From: Nocardioides cavernaquae
Lineage (GTDB): Bacteria; Actinomycetota; Actinomycetes; Propionibacteriales; Nocardioidaceae
Direction: 5' to 3'
DNA length: 64,000 nucleotides
NCBI RefSeq assembly: GCF_003600895.1
Contig: NZ_QYRP01000002.1
Location: 3,391,002 to 3,455,001, forward strand
Positions 44,635 through 52,827 of this stretch are shown here, piece by piece (position 1 is the first letter of the stretch; each line of letters starts with the position of its first letter). The notes below the pieces were generated by a model. That model saw only the letters and a program-made list of their open reading frames with translations. It was not told where the DNA came from and did no database searches. The translations under genes and the position numbers were made by a program.

Positions 44635-46166
44635 AGCTCCCCCCCGATCCGGGCAAGCTCCTCGCGGACCACGACGCGATCGTCGAAGGGGTGCACGACG
44701 CCTGCGACTTCCTGACCGGTCTCGTGGCCCTTGCCCGCCACCAGCACGATGTCCCCCGGACCAGCCGAGGACAGCGCCACCCGGATCGCCTCGCGACGGT
44801 CGCCGACCTCACGCACCTCGCCGGCGCCATCGCGGGTGCCCTCGAGCACGGCAGCCCGGATCACGGCGGGGTCCTCCGAGCGGGGGTTGTCGTCGGTGAC
44901 GATCACCAGGTCTGCCAGCCTCGCTGCGATCTCACCCATCACCGGGCGCTTGCCGGTGTCGCGGTCACCGCCGGCACCGATCACGCAGATCAGCCGGCCA
45001 CCCGCCTGCGCGGTGAGCGGGCGCAGCGTGCTCAGGGCCGCCTCCACTGCGTCAGGCTTGTGGGCGTAGTCGACGACGACATGGAAGTCCCGTCCCGTCT
45101 CCACCTGCTCGAGCCGGCCCGGGACGCCGCCGGAGCGACCGAGTCCCTCGGCCACCTCCTCGGGGTCGAAACCCGCCTCCGCAGCAGCGGCGATCGCGGC
45201 GAGGGCGTTGGAGACGTTGAAGGCACCCGCGATCGGGACCGACGTGACGACCCGGACGTTGCCCGGACCGGTCACCGTGAAACGCGAACCGTCGGCGCCC
45301 GCCTCGATGGCACTCGCCTGCCAGTCGGCGCGAGCGCCCGTGATGCTGAAGGTGCGGACCGGGATCCCGCGCGGGTCCGAGGCGAGCTGGTGGACCAGCA
45401 GCCGGCCGTGCTCGTCATCGATGTTGACCAGCGCGAGCCGCGCCCGGTCCCGGGCGAAGAGCTTGCGCTTGGCGGCGAAGTACTCGTCGAGGTCGGCGTG
45501 GAAGTCGAGGTGGTCGCGGCCCAGGTTCAAGAAGACCGCGACGTCGAAGGTGACACCGTCGACGCGGCCCAGCACCAGCGCGTGGCTGGAGACCTCCATC
45601 GCGCACGCGTCGACCTGCTTCTCCACCATGACCGCGAAGAGGCCGTGCAGATCGGGCGCCTCCGGGGTGGTCAGGGCGGTCTTGATGTCCACGCCGTTGA
45701 TGCGCGTGCCGACCGTGCCGATGACGGCCGCGGGCACACCGGCTGACTCGAGCGCGAGCTCGGCAAGACGTGTGGTCGTCGTCTTGCCTTGGGTGCCGGT
45801 CACCGCGATCAGCCGCAGGTGGCGGGCCGGGTCGCCGTAGACGTGGGCGGAGAGCGTGCCGAGCACCGCGCGCGGGTCGGGGACCACGAGCACCGGGACG
45901 TCCAGGTCCAGCCCGGCCACGATCTCGGCGCCCGCGGCGTCCGTCACGATCGCCGCGGCACCTGCCTCGACCGCTGCCGCGGAGTACGACGCGCCGTGGG
46001 CGCGCGTGCCCGGGAGGGCGGCGTACAGGTCGCCGGGGTGGATGCGCTGGGTGCTGAGACTGATGCCCGTGACGCCGGCAGCAGCGCCGGGATCGGGCAG
46101 GCCGAGCCAGGCCGCAACCTGGACCAGTGGAGTGCTGTGCGCGGCAACGGGTCGTGGATCGGTCAC
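44631..46166 (-). CDS. murE: UDP-MurNAc-dipeptide:diaminopimelate ligase MurE
   Basis: MurE adds the third stem residue. The 511-aa protein has the P-loop VTGTQGKTTTT (about 122-132), the carbamoyl-Lys region with FLNLGRDHLDFH and the substrate-selecting DDNPR motif (about 425-429), whose Arg indicates diaminopimelate rather than Lys. Whether meso- or LL-DAP is used cannot be read from this; LL-DAP is usual in Nocardioides. The GTG start at 46166 lies 6 nt after a TAGCGT hexamer, so murE may be transcribed separately from ftsI. A meso/LL call would be inference. Confidence 0.96.
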   Translation of the reverse strand: MTDPRPVAAHSTPLVQVAAWLGLPDPGAAAGVTGISLSTQRIHPGDLYAALPGTRAHGASYSAAAVEAGAAAIVTDAAGAEIVAGLDLDVPVLVVPDPRAVLGTLSAHVYGDPARHLRLIAVTGTQGKTTTTRLAELALESAGVPAAVIGTVGTRINGVDIKTALTTPEAPDLHGLFAVMVEKQVDACAMEVSSHALVLGRVDGVTFDVAVFLNLGRDHLDFHADLDEYFAAKRKLFARDRARLALVNIDDEHGRLLVHQLASDPRGIPVRTFSITGARADWQASAIEAGADGSRFTVTGPGNVRVVTSVPIAGAFNVSNALAAIAAAAEAGFDPEEVAEGLGRSGGVPGRLEQVETGRDFHVVVDYAHKPDAVEAALSTLRPLTAQAGGRLICVIGAGGDRDTGKRPVMGEIAARLADLVIVTDDNPRSEDPAVIRAAVLEGTRDGAGEVREVGDRREAIRVALSSAGPGDIVLVAGKGHETGQEVAGVVHPFDDRVVVREELARIGGEL

Positions 46167-46172
46167 GAGGTC

Positions 46173-46178
46173 ACGCTA
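46173..46178 (-). promoter_or_regulatory. Candidate leaderless -10 element for murE, overlapping the ftsI stop
   Basis: On the minus strand TAGCGT occupies 46178-46173 and the murE GTG begins 6 nt later. The first three bases of the hexamer are the ftsI stop codon TAG. The geometry matches the leaderless promoters seen at other genes in this window. Confidence 0.45.
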
Positions 46179-48041
46179 TCGGGCACGCTCGGTGCCCCAC
46201 GTGGTCTCGTACGGCGAGGCGGCCACGTCCGTCGGCGGGACGGCGTAGTGGCGCAGCAGGTAGCTCATGATCCGCTTGAAGGCGGGGCCGGCCGTCAGAC
46301 CACCAGCGCCACCGTCGACGCCCTTGAGCACGACGAAGACGGTGAAGCGCGGCTCCTCGGCGGGCGCGAAACCGACGAAGGAGTTGTCGTTGATGTCATC
46401 GACGTAGACGCCGTTGCGGACCACCTGCGCGGTGCCGGTCTTGCCGGCGACGCGGTAGCCGGGAACGCGGGCCAGCGGCGCGGTGCCCTCTTCGGGGTCG
46501 AGGACCGTCTCCATCATCCGCGACATCTTGGCGGCCGTCTCGGCGCTGATGACGCGTTCGCTGGTGGTGTGGGCGGTGCCGACCTCGACGCCGTCCTCGC
46601 TCTTCGCGCTGCCCTGGATCAGGCTCGGCGAGACCCGGACGCCGCCGTTGGCGACGGTGTTGATCGCCGCGACCATCTGCAGGGGCGTGACCGTGAGGCC
46701 CTGGCCGAAGGCGATCGTCGCCTGGGTGAGTGCCTGCCACGGTGCCGCCGGGACAACGCCCGCGCTCTCGCCCCGGAGACCGACGTTGGTGCGGGTGCCC
46801 AGCCCGAACGCGGTGAGGTACTTGCGGAGATCCGCACTCTGGAGCAGCTCCGAAGCCATCGCGGTGCCGATGTTGGACGAGCGGGACAGCACACCGGCCA
46901 GGGTCAGCCGGATCGTGCCCTGGCGGCCGTGGTCGCCGATGGACCGGCTGTCGCGGATGAGCTTCTCGGGAATGGTGAGCCGGGTGTGAGGTTCGGCCTT
47001 GCCCTCGTCCATGACCGAGGAGAGCGTCAGCACCTTCTCGACCGAGCCGGGCTCGTAGGGCTCCTGAGCGCCCTTGGACCCGTAGTACTCCTTGTCGGTG
47101 CGCAACGGGTGGTTGGCATCGAAGGTCGGGTAGTCGGCGTAGGCGAGGAGCTCGCCGGTGCGGGTGTCCATGACGATCGCGGTGCCGGAGTCGGCGTGCC
47201 AGTTCTCGACCGACTTGGCCAGGACGCGCTGGGTGAACCACTGCGTGTCGCGGTCGATGGTGAGCGTCAGCGCCTTGCCGTTGGTCGGCTTGGTGACCGT
47301 GTTGTCGGCAAGCGGGAGCACCTTGCCCTTCACCTCGAGGTAGCGCGCGCTGCCGTCCTTGCCCGCGAGGACCTTGTCGAAGGTGCGCTCCAGACCGGCC
47401 AGCGGGCCGCTCTTCTCGTCCTCACCGACGAAGCCGACGATGTTGGCCGCCACGTCGTCCAGCGGGTAGGTGCGGATCGGGTCACGCTCGGTGGTCAGGC
47501 CATCGAAGCCGAGCTCGTCCGCCTTCTCCAGGACATCGCGCGCCTGGGAGGCCGGGACCCGTCGCGCGACGTACTGGTAGTGGCTGCCGTCGCCGGTCGT
47601 CTTGCGCAGCCGCGTGAGCGTCGTGAAGTAGTCGACGCCGAGCTCGTCGGCGAGGAACGTCGCCATCGCGCTGGCCCTGGATGCGGTGAGCTGGGGGTTG
47701 GCGATGACCATCAGGCCGTCCATGGACGAGGCCAGTTCCACGCCGTTGCGGTCGCGGATCGCGCCGCGCTCCGCCGGCAGGACGATGTCCTGCAGACCCT
47801 CGGCCTCGGCCAGCTTGGCGTAGGACTCCGGATCGAGCGCCTGCAGCTGCACGAGGCGAGCTGCGAAGAACGACAGCACGATCGCGATGACCAGGAAGCC
47901 GAAGCGGAGCCGGAACTTCCCGGATGCGGTGAGCGCACCGCGCGCTGCTCCCCCGCGACCCGGTCCCCGCGGGCCCTGGGACGGGCCATCGGCGGAGGCT
48001 CTGCCCGGAGACGGGCGGGGCGGCGCGGTGCGGGTCGACAC
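46176..48041 (-). CDS. ftsI: Septal peptidoglycan transpeptidase FtsI (PBP3, class B)
   Basis: FtsI cross-links septal peptidoglycan together with FtsW. The 621-aa protein has a Pro/Gly-rich cytoplasmic tail (1-40), one membrane helix (about 44-66), the pedestal domain (about 70-230) and a transpeptidase domain. The active-site triads are S333-V-E-K336 (SXXK), S388-S-N390 (SXN) and K534-T-G536. The SXXK context (EPGSVEK) is less common than EPGSTFK but keeps both catalytic residues. It follows the FtsL-like gene by 35 bp, as is normal. Confidence 0.96.
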   Translation of the reverse strand: MSTRTAPPRPSPGRASADGPSQGPRGPGRGGAARGALTASGKFRLRFGFLVIAIVLSFFAARLVQLQALDPESYAKLAEAEGLQDIVLPAERGAIRDRNGVELASSMDGLMVIANPQLTASRASAMATFLADELGVDYFTTLTRLRKTTGDGSHYQYVARRVPASQARDVLEKADELGFDGLTTERDPIRTYPLDDVAANIVGFVGEDEKSGPLAGLERTFDKVLAGKDGSARYLEVKGKVLPLADNTVTKPTNGKALTLTIDRDTQWFTQRVLAKSVENWHADSGTAIVMDTRTGELLAYADYPTFDANHPLRTDKEYYGSKGAQEPYEPGSVEKVLTLSSVMDEGKAEPHTRLTIPEKLIRDSRSIGDHGRQGTIRLTLAGVLSRSSNIGTAMASELLQSADLRKYLTAFGLGTRTNVGLRGESAGVVPAAPWQALTQATIAFGQGLTVTPLQMVAAINTVANGGVRVSPSLIQGSAKSEDGVEVGTAHTTSERVISAETAAKMSRMMETVLDPEEGTAPLARVPGYRVAGKTGTAQVVRNGVYVDDINDNSFVGFAPAEEPRFTVFVVLKGVDGGAGGLTAGPAFKRIMSYLLRHYAVPPTDVAASPYETTWGTERAR

Positions 48042-48076
48042 GTGAGTCCTTCGGAAGGGTCGATGGGCCCAACAGG

Positions 48077-48667
48077 TCAGTTGGCCGGAACTCCATTAGA
48101 CCGGGCGCCACGGGTCGTTGCGGTCTGCCCGGAGGGCGTGTCGCCGGTGTTCTGGGTGGTGTTCGTCGCGGTCTGCTTCGCCGCGGCATCGACCGGCTTG
48201 AGCTTCACGACCGTGCGCTCGGGAACGAGCGAGTCCGGGCGACGCGGCGCCGGCGGGCGTACGTCGAGGGCCTGGGACGGCTCGCCACAGCTCGGGGTCA
48301 GCTTGTTGGTGCCGAGGTAGAGGAAGCGGGGGCAGGCCGGCACCACCATGCCGAGCTTCATCGCCCGCTCGCCGATGCGCTGCGGGTCGCGGAGCTCGTC
48401 GAGGTCCGCCTGGAGCGACTGCTCCTGCGAGCGGAGGTCCGCGGCCTGCAGCTCGAGGTCCTCGGCGGTGAACGAGTTCTGCTGCATGGTCGTGTTGAAC
48501 ATCAGCAGACCGACGACGCCGGCCAGCAGGATCATGCTGACCAGCATCACGAAGGGCACCTTCGGTGCCCGCACCCGACTGCGCGGCACCACCCGCAGGC
48601 GGGCACGCTCGACGGCCTCCTCCGCAATCCTCTGGACGCGGATGCGGGACTGCTGCGGGGTGCTCAC
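48077..48667 (-). CDS. ftsL: FtsL-like bitopic division protein
   Basis: The 196-aa protein has a basic cytoplasmic N-terminus, one membrane helix (about residues 38-60), then a coiled coil (about 66-98; [19 protein letters not shown]). [15 protein letters not shown] motif marks FtsL/FtsB-type proteins. A long disordered tail rich in Pro, Thr, Asn and Gln follows (about 130-196). It is placed between rsmH and ftsI where FtsL is expected; sequence identity in this family is weak, so the name rests on context. It overlaps rsmH by 4 bp. Confidence 0.85.
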   Translation of the reverse strand: MSTPQQSRIRVQRIAEEAVERARLRVVPRSRVRAPKVPFVMLVSMILLAGVVGLLMFNTTMQQNSFTAEDLELQAADLRSQEQSLQADLDELRDPQRIGERAMKLGMVVPACPRFLYLGTNKLTPSCGEPSQALDVRPPAPRRPDSLVPERTVVKLKPVDAAAKQTATNTTQNTGDTPSGQTATTRGARSNGVPAN

Positions 48668-49623
48668 GAGAGGGCTCCTTCACGGACGCGCTCGACGGCG
48701 CGGAGGCGAACGCTGGCGGCTCGGGGGTTTTCGGTCAGCTCGGGCTCGACGGCCTTCTCGGCACCGCGCGTGCGGTTGACGAAGACCGGCTGACGGTCGG
48801 CGGGGACCACCGGCATGTCGTGGGGTACGTCGAGGCGGGTCACGGCGGTGAAGGCCTGCTTCACCAGCCGGTCCTCGAGCGAGTGGTAGGACTCGACGAC
48901 GACGCGGCCACCGACCGCCACCGCCTTGAGAGAGGCCGGGATGGCGCGACGCAGGACGTCGATCTCGTCGTTGACCTCGATGCGGAGCGCCTGGAAGGTG
49001 CGCTTGGCGGGGTGCCCGCCGGTGCGCCGCGCGGGCGCCGGGATCTCGGCGTACAGGAGCTCGACGAGGCGACCCGAGCGGGTCCACGGCTCCTTCTCGC
49101 GCTCGGCGACGATCGCGCGGGCGATCTTGCGCGCGAACTTCTCCTCGCCGTACCACTGCAGGATCCGGGCGATCTCCTCCACGGGGTACGTGTTCAGGAT
49201 GTCCGCTGCGGTCATGCCCGTGCCGTCGTTCATACGCATGTCGAGCGGAGCGTCCTCGGCGTAGGCGAAGCCCCGCTCGCGGACGTCGAGCTGCATGGAG
49301 GAGACACCGAGGTCGAACAGGACGCCCTGCACGGACGGCAGTCCGAGGTCCGCGATCACGTCGAGGATCTCGTCGTACACCGCGTGGACGCCGGTGAACC
49401 GGTCACCGAAGGGAGCCAGGCGCTCCCCCGCCATCCGCAGCGCGTTGGGGTCGCGGTCGATGCCGATGACACGGGCGTTCGGGCACGCGCTCAGCACAGC
49501 CTCGCTGTGGCCGCCGAGGCCGAGCGTGCAGTCGACGAGCACGGAGCCGGGCTGCTCGAGGGAAGGCGCCAGCAGCGCGACGACCCGGTCGAGGAGGACG
49601 GGGACGTGGCGGGGAGAGGTCAT
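48664..49623 (-). CDS. rsmH: 16S rRNA (cytosine(1402)-N(4))-methyltransferase RsmH
   Basis: RsmH (MraW) methylates C1402 of 16S rRNA. The 319-aa protein starts [18 protein letters not shown]. It has the SAM-binding [15 protein letters not shown] and GIDRDPNAL motifs, [12 protein letters not shown], and the C-terminal [15 protein letters not shown] and [13 protein letters not shown] ([16 protein letters not shown]) signatures. ATG at 49623 was chosen over a much longer open frame that has no family sequence. It lies 8 bp after a 48-aa gene. Confidence 0.97.
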   Translation of the reverse strand: MTSPRHVPVLLDRVVALLAPSLEQPGSVLVDCTLGLGGHSEAVLSACPNARVIGIDRDPNALRMAGERLAPFGDRFTGVHAVYDEILDVIADLGLPSVQGVLFDLGVSSMQLDVRERGFAYAEDAPLDMRMNDGTGMTAADILNTYPVEEIARILQWYGEEKFARKIARAIVAEREKEPWTRSGRLVELLYAEIPAPARRTGGHPAKRTFQALRIEVNDEIDVLRRAIPASLKAVAVGGRVVVESYHSLEDRLVKQAFTAVTRLDVPHDMPVVPADRQPVFVNRTRGAEKAVEPELTENPRAASVRLRAVERVREGALS

Positions 49624-49631
49624 GGTGCGGA

Positions 49632-49778
49632 CTACCCCTGCCCGCCGCTGGCGATGATCAGGAGCAACGCGAGGCTGCAGACGACTGACAAACCTGCCGA
49701 GAGCGCCATCACGGCCAGGACCTCGCGGGCCTGCTCGCGTACCCGCGGTGCGGGTGCGTCCGTGACGTTGGTGCTCAT
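49632..49778 (-). CDS. Small membrane protein (48 aa) between mraZ and rsmH
   Basis: The minus strand from ATG at 49778 to TAG at 49632 encodes 48 residues. A polar N-terminus ([20 protein letters not shown]) is followed by one hydrophobic helix (about residues 21-43, [19 protein letters not shown]) and a Gly-rich end. AAGGG lies 6-10 nt upstream of the ATG. The stop is 8 bp before the rsmH ATG, so it is well placed for translation with rsmH. I do not recognise a family. A small single-span protein at the head of the division cluster could be a divisome accessory factor; that is inference. Confidence 0.68.
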   Translation of the reverse strand: MSTNVTDAPAPRVREQAREVLAVMALSAGLSVVCSLALLLIIASGGQG

Positions 49779-49795
49779 CTCGACCCTTCAGGTGC

Positions 49796-49921
49796 GGGGC
49801 GACGAGTCGCCCCATGACGTGATGCCGATTCGCCGGACCAGGTCCCTGCCCACTCCCGTGGTGGGGGAAGTCGTCGCCTGGAACCGGGGAAGGTGCCCCA
49901 GGGGACGGACAGGAGTGGGCA
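49796..49921 (-). ncRNA. Structured leader RNA candidate between mraZ and the rsmH operon (compare mraW motif)
   Basis: The untranslated stretch downstream of mraZ contains a long-range perfect 10-bp pairing (49847-49856 with 49912-49921). Further pairable blocks lie inside it, including CCTGG with CCAGG and C-rich with G-rich runs. A 7-bp hairpin with a 4-nt loop (49796-49813) sits closer to the small gene. A conserved actinobacterial 5'-UTR structure named the mraW RNA motif is known from this genomic position. Whether this sequence fits its consensus could not be tested here. Confidence 0.45.
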
Positions 49922-49963
49922 CGAGACCTCGTCCTGCGAATCAGCTTTGGTGTTGTTGGTGGA

Positions 49964-50392
49964 TCAGATCCCCGGGAAGACCTCATCCGAGAGCTCGGAG
50001 AACTTCTGCTCCTGCTCCTCGGAGTAGGTCGCCCAGGACGTCGGGTCCCAGATCTCGATCCGGTTCATCGCGCCGATCACCATGACGTCCTTCTCGAGGG
50101 ACGCGTAGTCCCTCAGGACGGACGGGATGGAGATCCGGCCCTGCTTGTCGGGGATCTCCTGCGACGCGGCCGCGAACAGCATGCGGACGTAGTCACGAGC
50201 TCCCTTGTTGGTGACTGGCGCCTCGCGGAGCCGGTCGGTCATGCCTGCGAAGTCCGACATCGACCAGACGGTGAGGCAGCGCTCCTGACCACGAGTCACC
50301 ACGAGCCCCTCCGCCAGCTGATCCCGGAACTTGGCCGGAAGGAAGAGACGCCCCTTGTCATCGAGCTTGGGGGTGTAGGTGCCGAAGAACAT
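49964..50392 (-). CDS. mraZ: Transcriptional regulator MraZ
   Basis: MraZ is an AbrB/SpoVT-like DNA-binding protein that controls the dcw cluster by binding direct repeats upstream of itself. The 142-aa protein shows its two tandem swapped-hairpin domains: [22 protein letters not shown] (interrupted here at its end) and [20 protein letters not shown]. Length is typical. Four MraZ-box-like repeats lie just upstream. Confidence 0.96.
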   Translation of the reverse strand: MFFGTYTPKLDDKGRLFLPAKFRDQLAEGLVVTRGQERCLTVWSMSDFAGMTDRLREAPVTNKGARDYVRMLFAAASQEIPDKQGRISIPSVLRDYASLEKDVMVIGAMNRIEIWDPTSWATYSEEQEQKFSELSDEVFPGI

Positions 50393-50408
50393 CTCGCCGC
50401 ACCCCTTT

Positions 50409-50446
50409 CCCCCACTCTTCCTCCACTGCGCTCCACTTTACTCCAC
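50409..50446 (-). promoter_or_regulatory. MraZ-binding boxes and mraZ promoter region
   Basis: On the minus strand three exact GTGGAG hexamers (50446-50441, 50436-50431, 50426-50421) repeat every 10 bp, and a fourth degenerate GTGGGG (50414-50409) follows after 12 bp. This is the MraZ operator pattern known from other bacteria. A TAAAGT hexamer between the first two boxes could be the -10 element, which would let MraZ binding block polymerase. Confidence 0.85.
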
Positions 50447-50597
50447 TACCCACCACCGTCAACCATCTGAGGCGCAATTTGCTCCCTTTTTCAGGGAGTA
50501 GCCGTTGCCGATGGAGCCGCACGGCGGGAGGTGTCGATTCGGACGCACTTTTCGAAGCGCTCTCCGGCTCCCTTCGGCGCGGCGCTACGGTGGCCTC

Positions 50598-51572
50598 GTG
50601 GCAGTGGAGACAGGCGACCTCGAGACGCTCACGCGTGTCACGGGACGGGTTCGCCAGAACATCGAGCGCGTGATCGAAGGCAAGCCCGACGTGGTCGGGA
50701 CGGCACTCGTCGTGCTGCTCGCCGAGGGGCACTTGCTGATCGAGGACGTGCCCGGCGTCGGCAAGACGATGCTCGCCAAGGCGCTGGCCCGTTCGATCGA
50801 GGGCAGCGTCAAGCGCATCCAGTTCACGCCCGACCTGCTCCCCTCCGACGTCACAGGGGTCAGCGTCTTCAACCCCGACACCCGGACCTTCGAGTTCCAT
50901 CCGGGCGTTGTCTTCGCCAATGTCGTGGTGGGCGACGAGATCAACCGCGCCTCACCGAAGACGCAGTCCGCGCTGCTCGAGTGCATGGAGGAGCGCCAGG
51001 TCACCGTCGACGGCAACACCGTCGAGCTCGAGTCTCCGTTCCTCGTCATCGCCACCCAGAACCCGATCGAGATGGAGGGCACCTACGCCCTCCCCGAGGC
51101 GCAGCGCGACCGCTTCATGTGCCGGGTCTCGATGGGCTATCCCCCACTCGCCGCCGAGCTCGCGATGCTCGACAGCCACACACGCCGCAACCCGCTCGAC
51201 GACCTCGAGCCGGTCACCGACGCCGCCGAGCTCCGGAAGCTCGTGCACATCGTCGGCTCGGTCCACGTCTCTGACGCCGTTGCCCGCTACGCCGTGGCCC
51301 TGACCACTGCCACACGCACCAGCCCCGACCTCGTGCTCGGCGCATCACCCCGCGCGACACTCCACCTGGTCCGCGCGGCGAAGGCCCACGCCGCGCTGCA
51401 GGGGCGCTCCTTCGTCCTGCCCGACGACGTGCTCGACCTCGCACCCCTGGTGCTGACCCACCGCCTCATCCCCAACGTCGAGGCGTCGCTGTCCGGGCGC
51501 ACTCCGGCGTCGATCCTGAGCGGCATCGTGTCCCGGGTTCCCGTCCCGGCCAGCAGCACCTCCCACGGCTGA
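50598..51572 (+). CDS. MoxR-family AAA+ ATPase
   Basis: The 324-aa protein is a MoxR-type chaperone ATPase. It has Walker A LIEDVPGVGKTMLAKAL (about 50-66), Walker B VVVGDEINRA, sensor region VIATQNPIEMEGTYALPEAQRDRF and the C-terminal lid with DVLDLAPLVLTHRL. MoxR proteins usually help mature or activate a DUF58/VWA partner, and here a DUF58 gene follows 10 bp later. GTG at 50598, 6 nt after TACGGT, was chosen; GTG at 50604 is also possible. The gene diverges from mraZ. Confidence 0.93.
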   Translation: MAVETGDLETLTRVTGRVRQNIERVIEGKPDVVGTALVVLLAEGHLLIEDVPGVGKTMLAKALARSIEGSVKRIQFTPDLLPSDVTGVSVFNPDTRTFEFHPGVVFANVVVGDEINRASPKTQSALLECMEERQVTVDGNTVELESPFLVIATQNPIEMEGTYALPEAQRDRFMCRVSMGYPPLAAELAMLDSHTRRNPLDDLEPVTDAAELRKLVHIVGSVHVSDAVARYAVALTTATRTSPDLVLGASPRATLHLVRAAKAHAALQGRSFVLPDDVLDLAPLVLTHRLIPNVEASLSGRTPASILSGIVSRVPVPASSTSHG

Positions 51573-51582
51573 GGGCAGCACC

Positions 51583-52827
51583 ATGCGCAGCGGGCTCGGC
51601 GCCCTCACGACTCGGGGTCGCACGCTCCTGGCCGGCGGGATCACCGCCCTGTTCTGTGGCATCGCCCTGGGCCAGGTCGCACTGAGCCGGGTGGGGCTGC
51701 TCCTCGTCGTACTTCCCGTGGCGAGCGCTGCGCTGATCGGCCTCAGTCGCTACCGGCTCTCGCTGGCCCGCGCCGTGGAGCCCCGACAGGTTGCCGCAGG
51801 CCAGTCGTCCCTCGTCACCCTCGAGATCAGCAATGCAGGGCGCGCCCTGCTCGGCACGGTGCGGCTGGAGGACCAGGTGCCGTGGGCGCTCGGCTCGCGC
51901 CCCCGCTTCGTGCTCGGCGGACTGACTCGCGCCTGGGAGCGCCGGGTGGACTACACGGTGCGGTCCGACGTGCGTGGGCGCTTCGTCCTCGGGCCGATGA
52001 CCGCCCGCGTCACCGATCCGTTCGGGCTGGTGGAGCTCTCCCGGTCCTTCCAGACCCAGGCGGAGCTGATCGTGACGCCGACGGTCGTCCGCCTGCCGAT
52101 GACGGGCCTGAGCGGAGCGTGGACCGGCGCCGGCGACAACCGGCCCCGCGCCTTCGCGAGCGGCAGCGCTGAGGACGTCACCGTTCGGGAGTACCGCCAC
52201 GGCGATGCGCTCCGCCGCGTCCACTGGCGCAGCAGTGCCCGCACCGGCGAGCTGATGGTGCGCCGCGAGGAGCAGCCCTGGCAGTCGCGGGCCACGGTCT
52301 TGCTGGACAACCGGGTCTCCGCACACCGGGGCCACGGCGCCGCGTCGTCACTCGAGACGGCCGTCTCGATGGCAGCCTCGATCGTCACGCACCTGGCCGA
52401 GCGCGGCTTCACCGTCCGCCTGGTCACGGCCGACGGGGCGAACGCAGCCCGCAGCGATGCGTGGCACGAGCGGAGCTCCGGCCCGGACACGCGCCGGCTC
52501 CTCGAGGAGCTGGCCGTCGTGGACGGCGTACGCCGCGGGGTGCTGGAGACCAGCTGGGTCGCTGACACCGCGCGCACGGGGATGCTCATCGCCGTGCTCG
52601 GCGAGGTGACCGAGCACGACCGTGCAGCCCTGCACCGGATGGTCCACCACTCCGAGTCTCCCCTCGCGATCGCGCTCGACGTCGACGGGTGGCTCGGCCG
52701 GCCGGCCGCCGACCCGGCACTGTCGCTACGCACCCTGGGCTGGCGGGCCGTTGCCGCAGGCCCCGGGGTCTCACTCCCGCAGCTCTGGCAGGACCTTGCC
52801 TCCGCACCCACCCGGCGCAGCTCATGA
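51583..52827 (+). CDS. DUF58 domain-containing membrane protein
   Basis: The 414-aa protein has two N-terminal membrane helices (about 14-58), a beta-rich region and a DUF58 core with the signature VREYRHGDALRRVHWRSSAR followed by ELMVRREE. DUF58 proteins sit in operons with MoxR and transglutaminase-like genes. Their biochemical role is not settled, though links to the cell envelope are suspected. The start follows moxR by 10 bp and the stop overlaps the transglutaminase gene by 4 bp. Confidence 0.92.
   Translation: MRSGLGALTTRGRTLLAGGITALFCGIALGQVALSRVGLLLVVLPVASAALIGLSRYRLSLARAVEPRQVAAGQSSLVTLEISNAGRALLGTVRLEDQVPWALGSRPRFVLGGLTRAWERRVDYTVRSDVRGRFVLGPMTARVTDPFGLVELSRSFQTQAELIVTPTVVRLPMTGLSGAWTGAGDNRPRAFASGSAEDVTVREYRHGDALRRVHWRSSARTGELMVRREEQPWQSRATVLLDNRVSAHRGHGAASSLETAVSMAASIVTHLAERGFTVRLVTADGANAARSDAWHERSSGPDTRRLLEELAVVDGVRRGVLETSWVADTARTGMLIAVLGEVTEHDRAALHRMVHHSESPLAIALDVDGWLGRPAADPALSLRTLGWRAVAAGPGVSLPQLWQDLASAPTRRSS

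Noticed and set aside
45789..48320. An 843-codon open frame on the plus strand opposite murE, ftsI and ftsL
   Set aside because: Crosses three well-supported genes on the other strand; low-complexity Arg/Asp/Val composition typical of a shadow frame.
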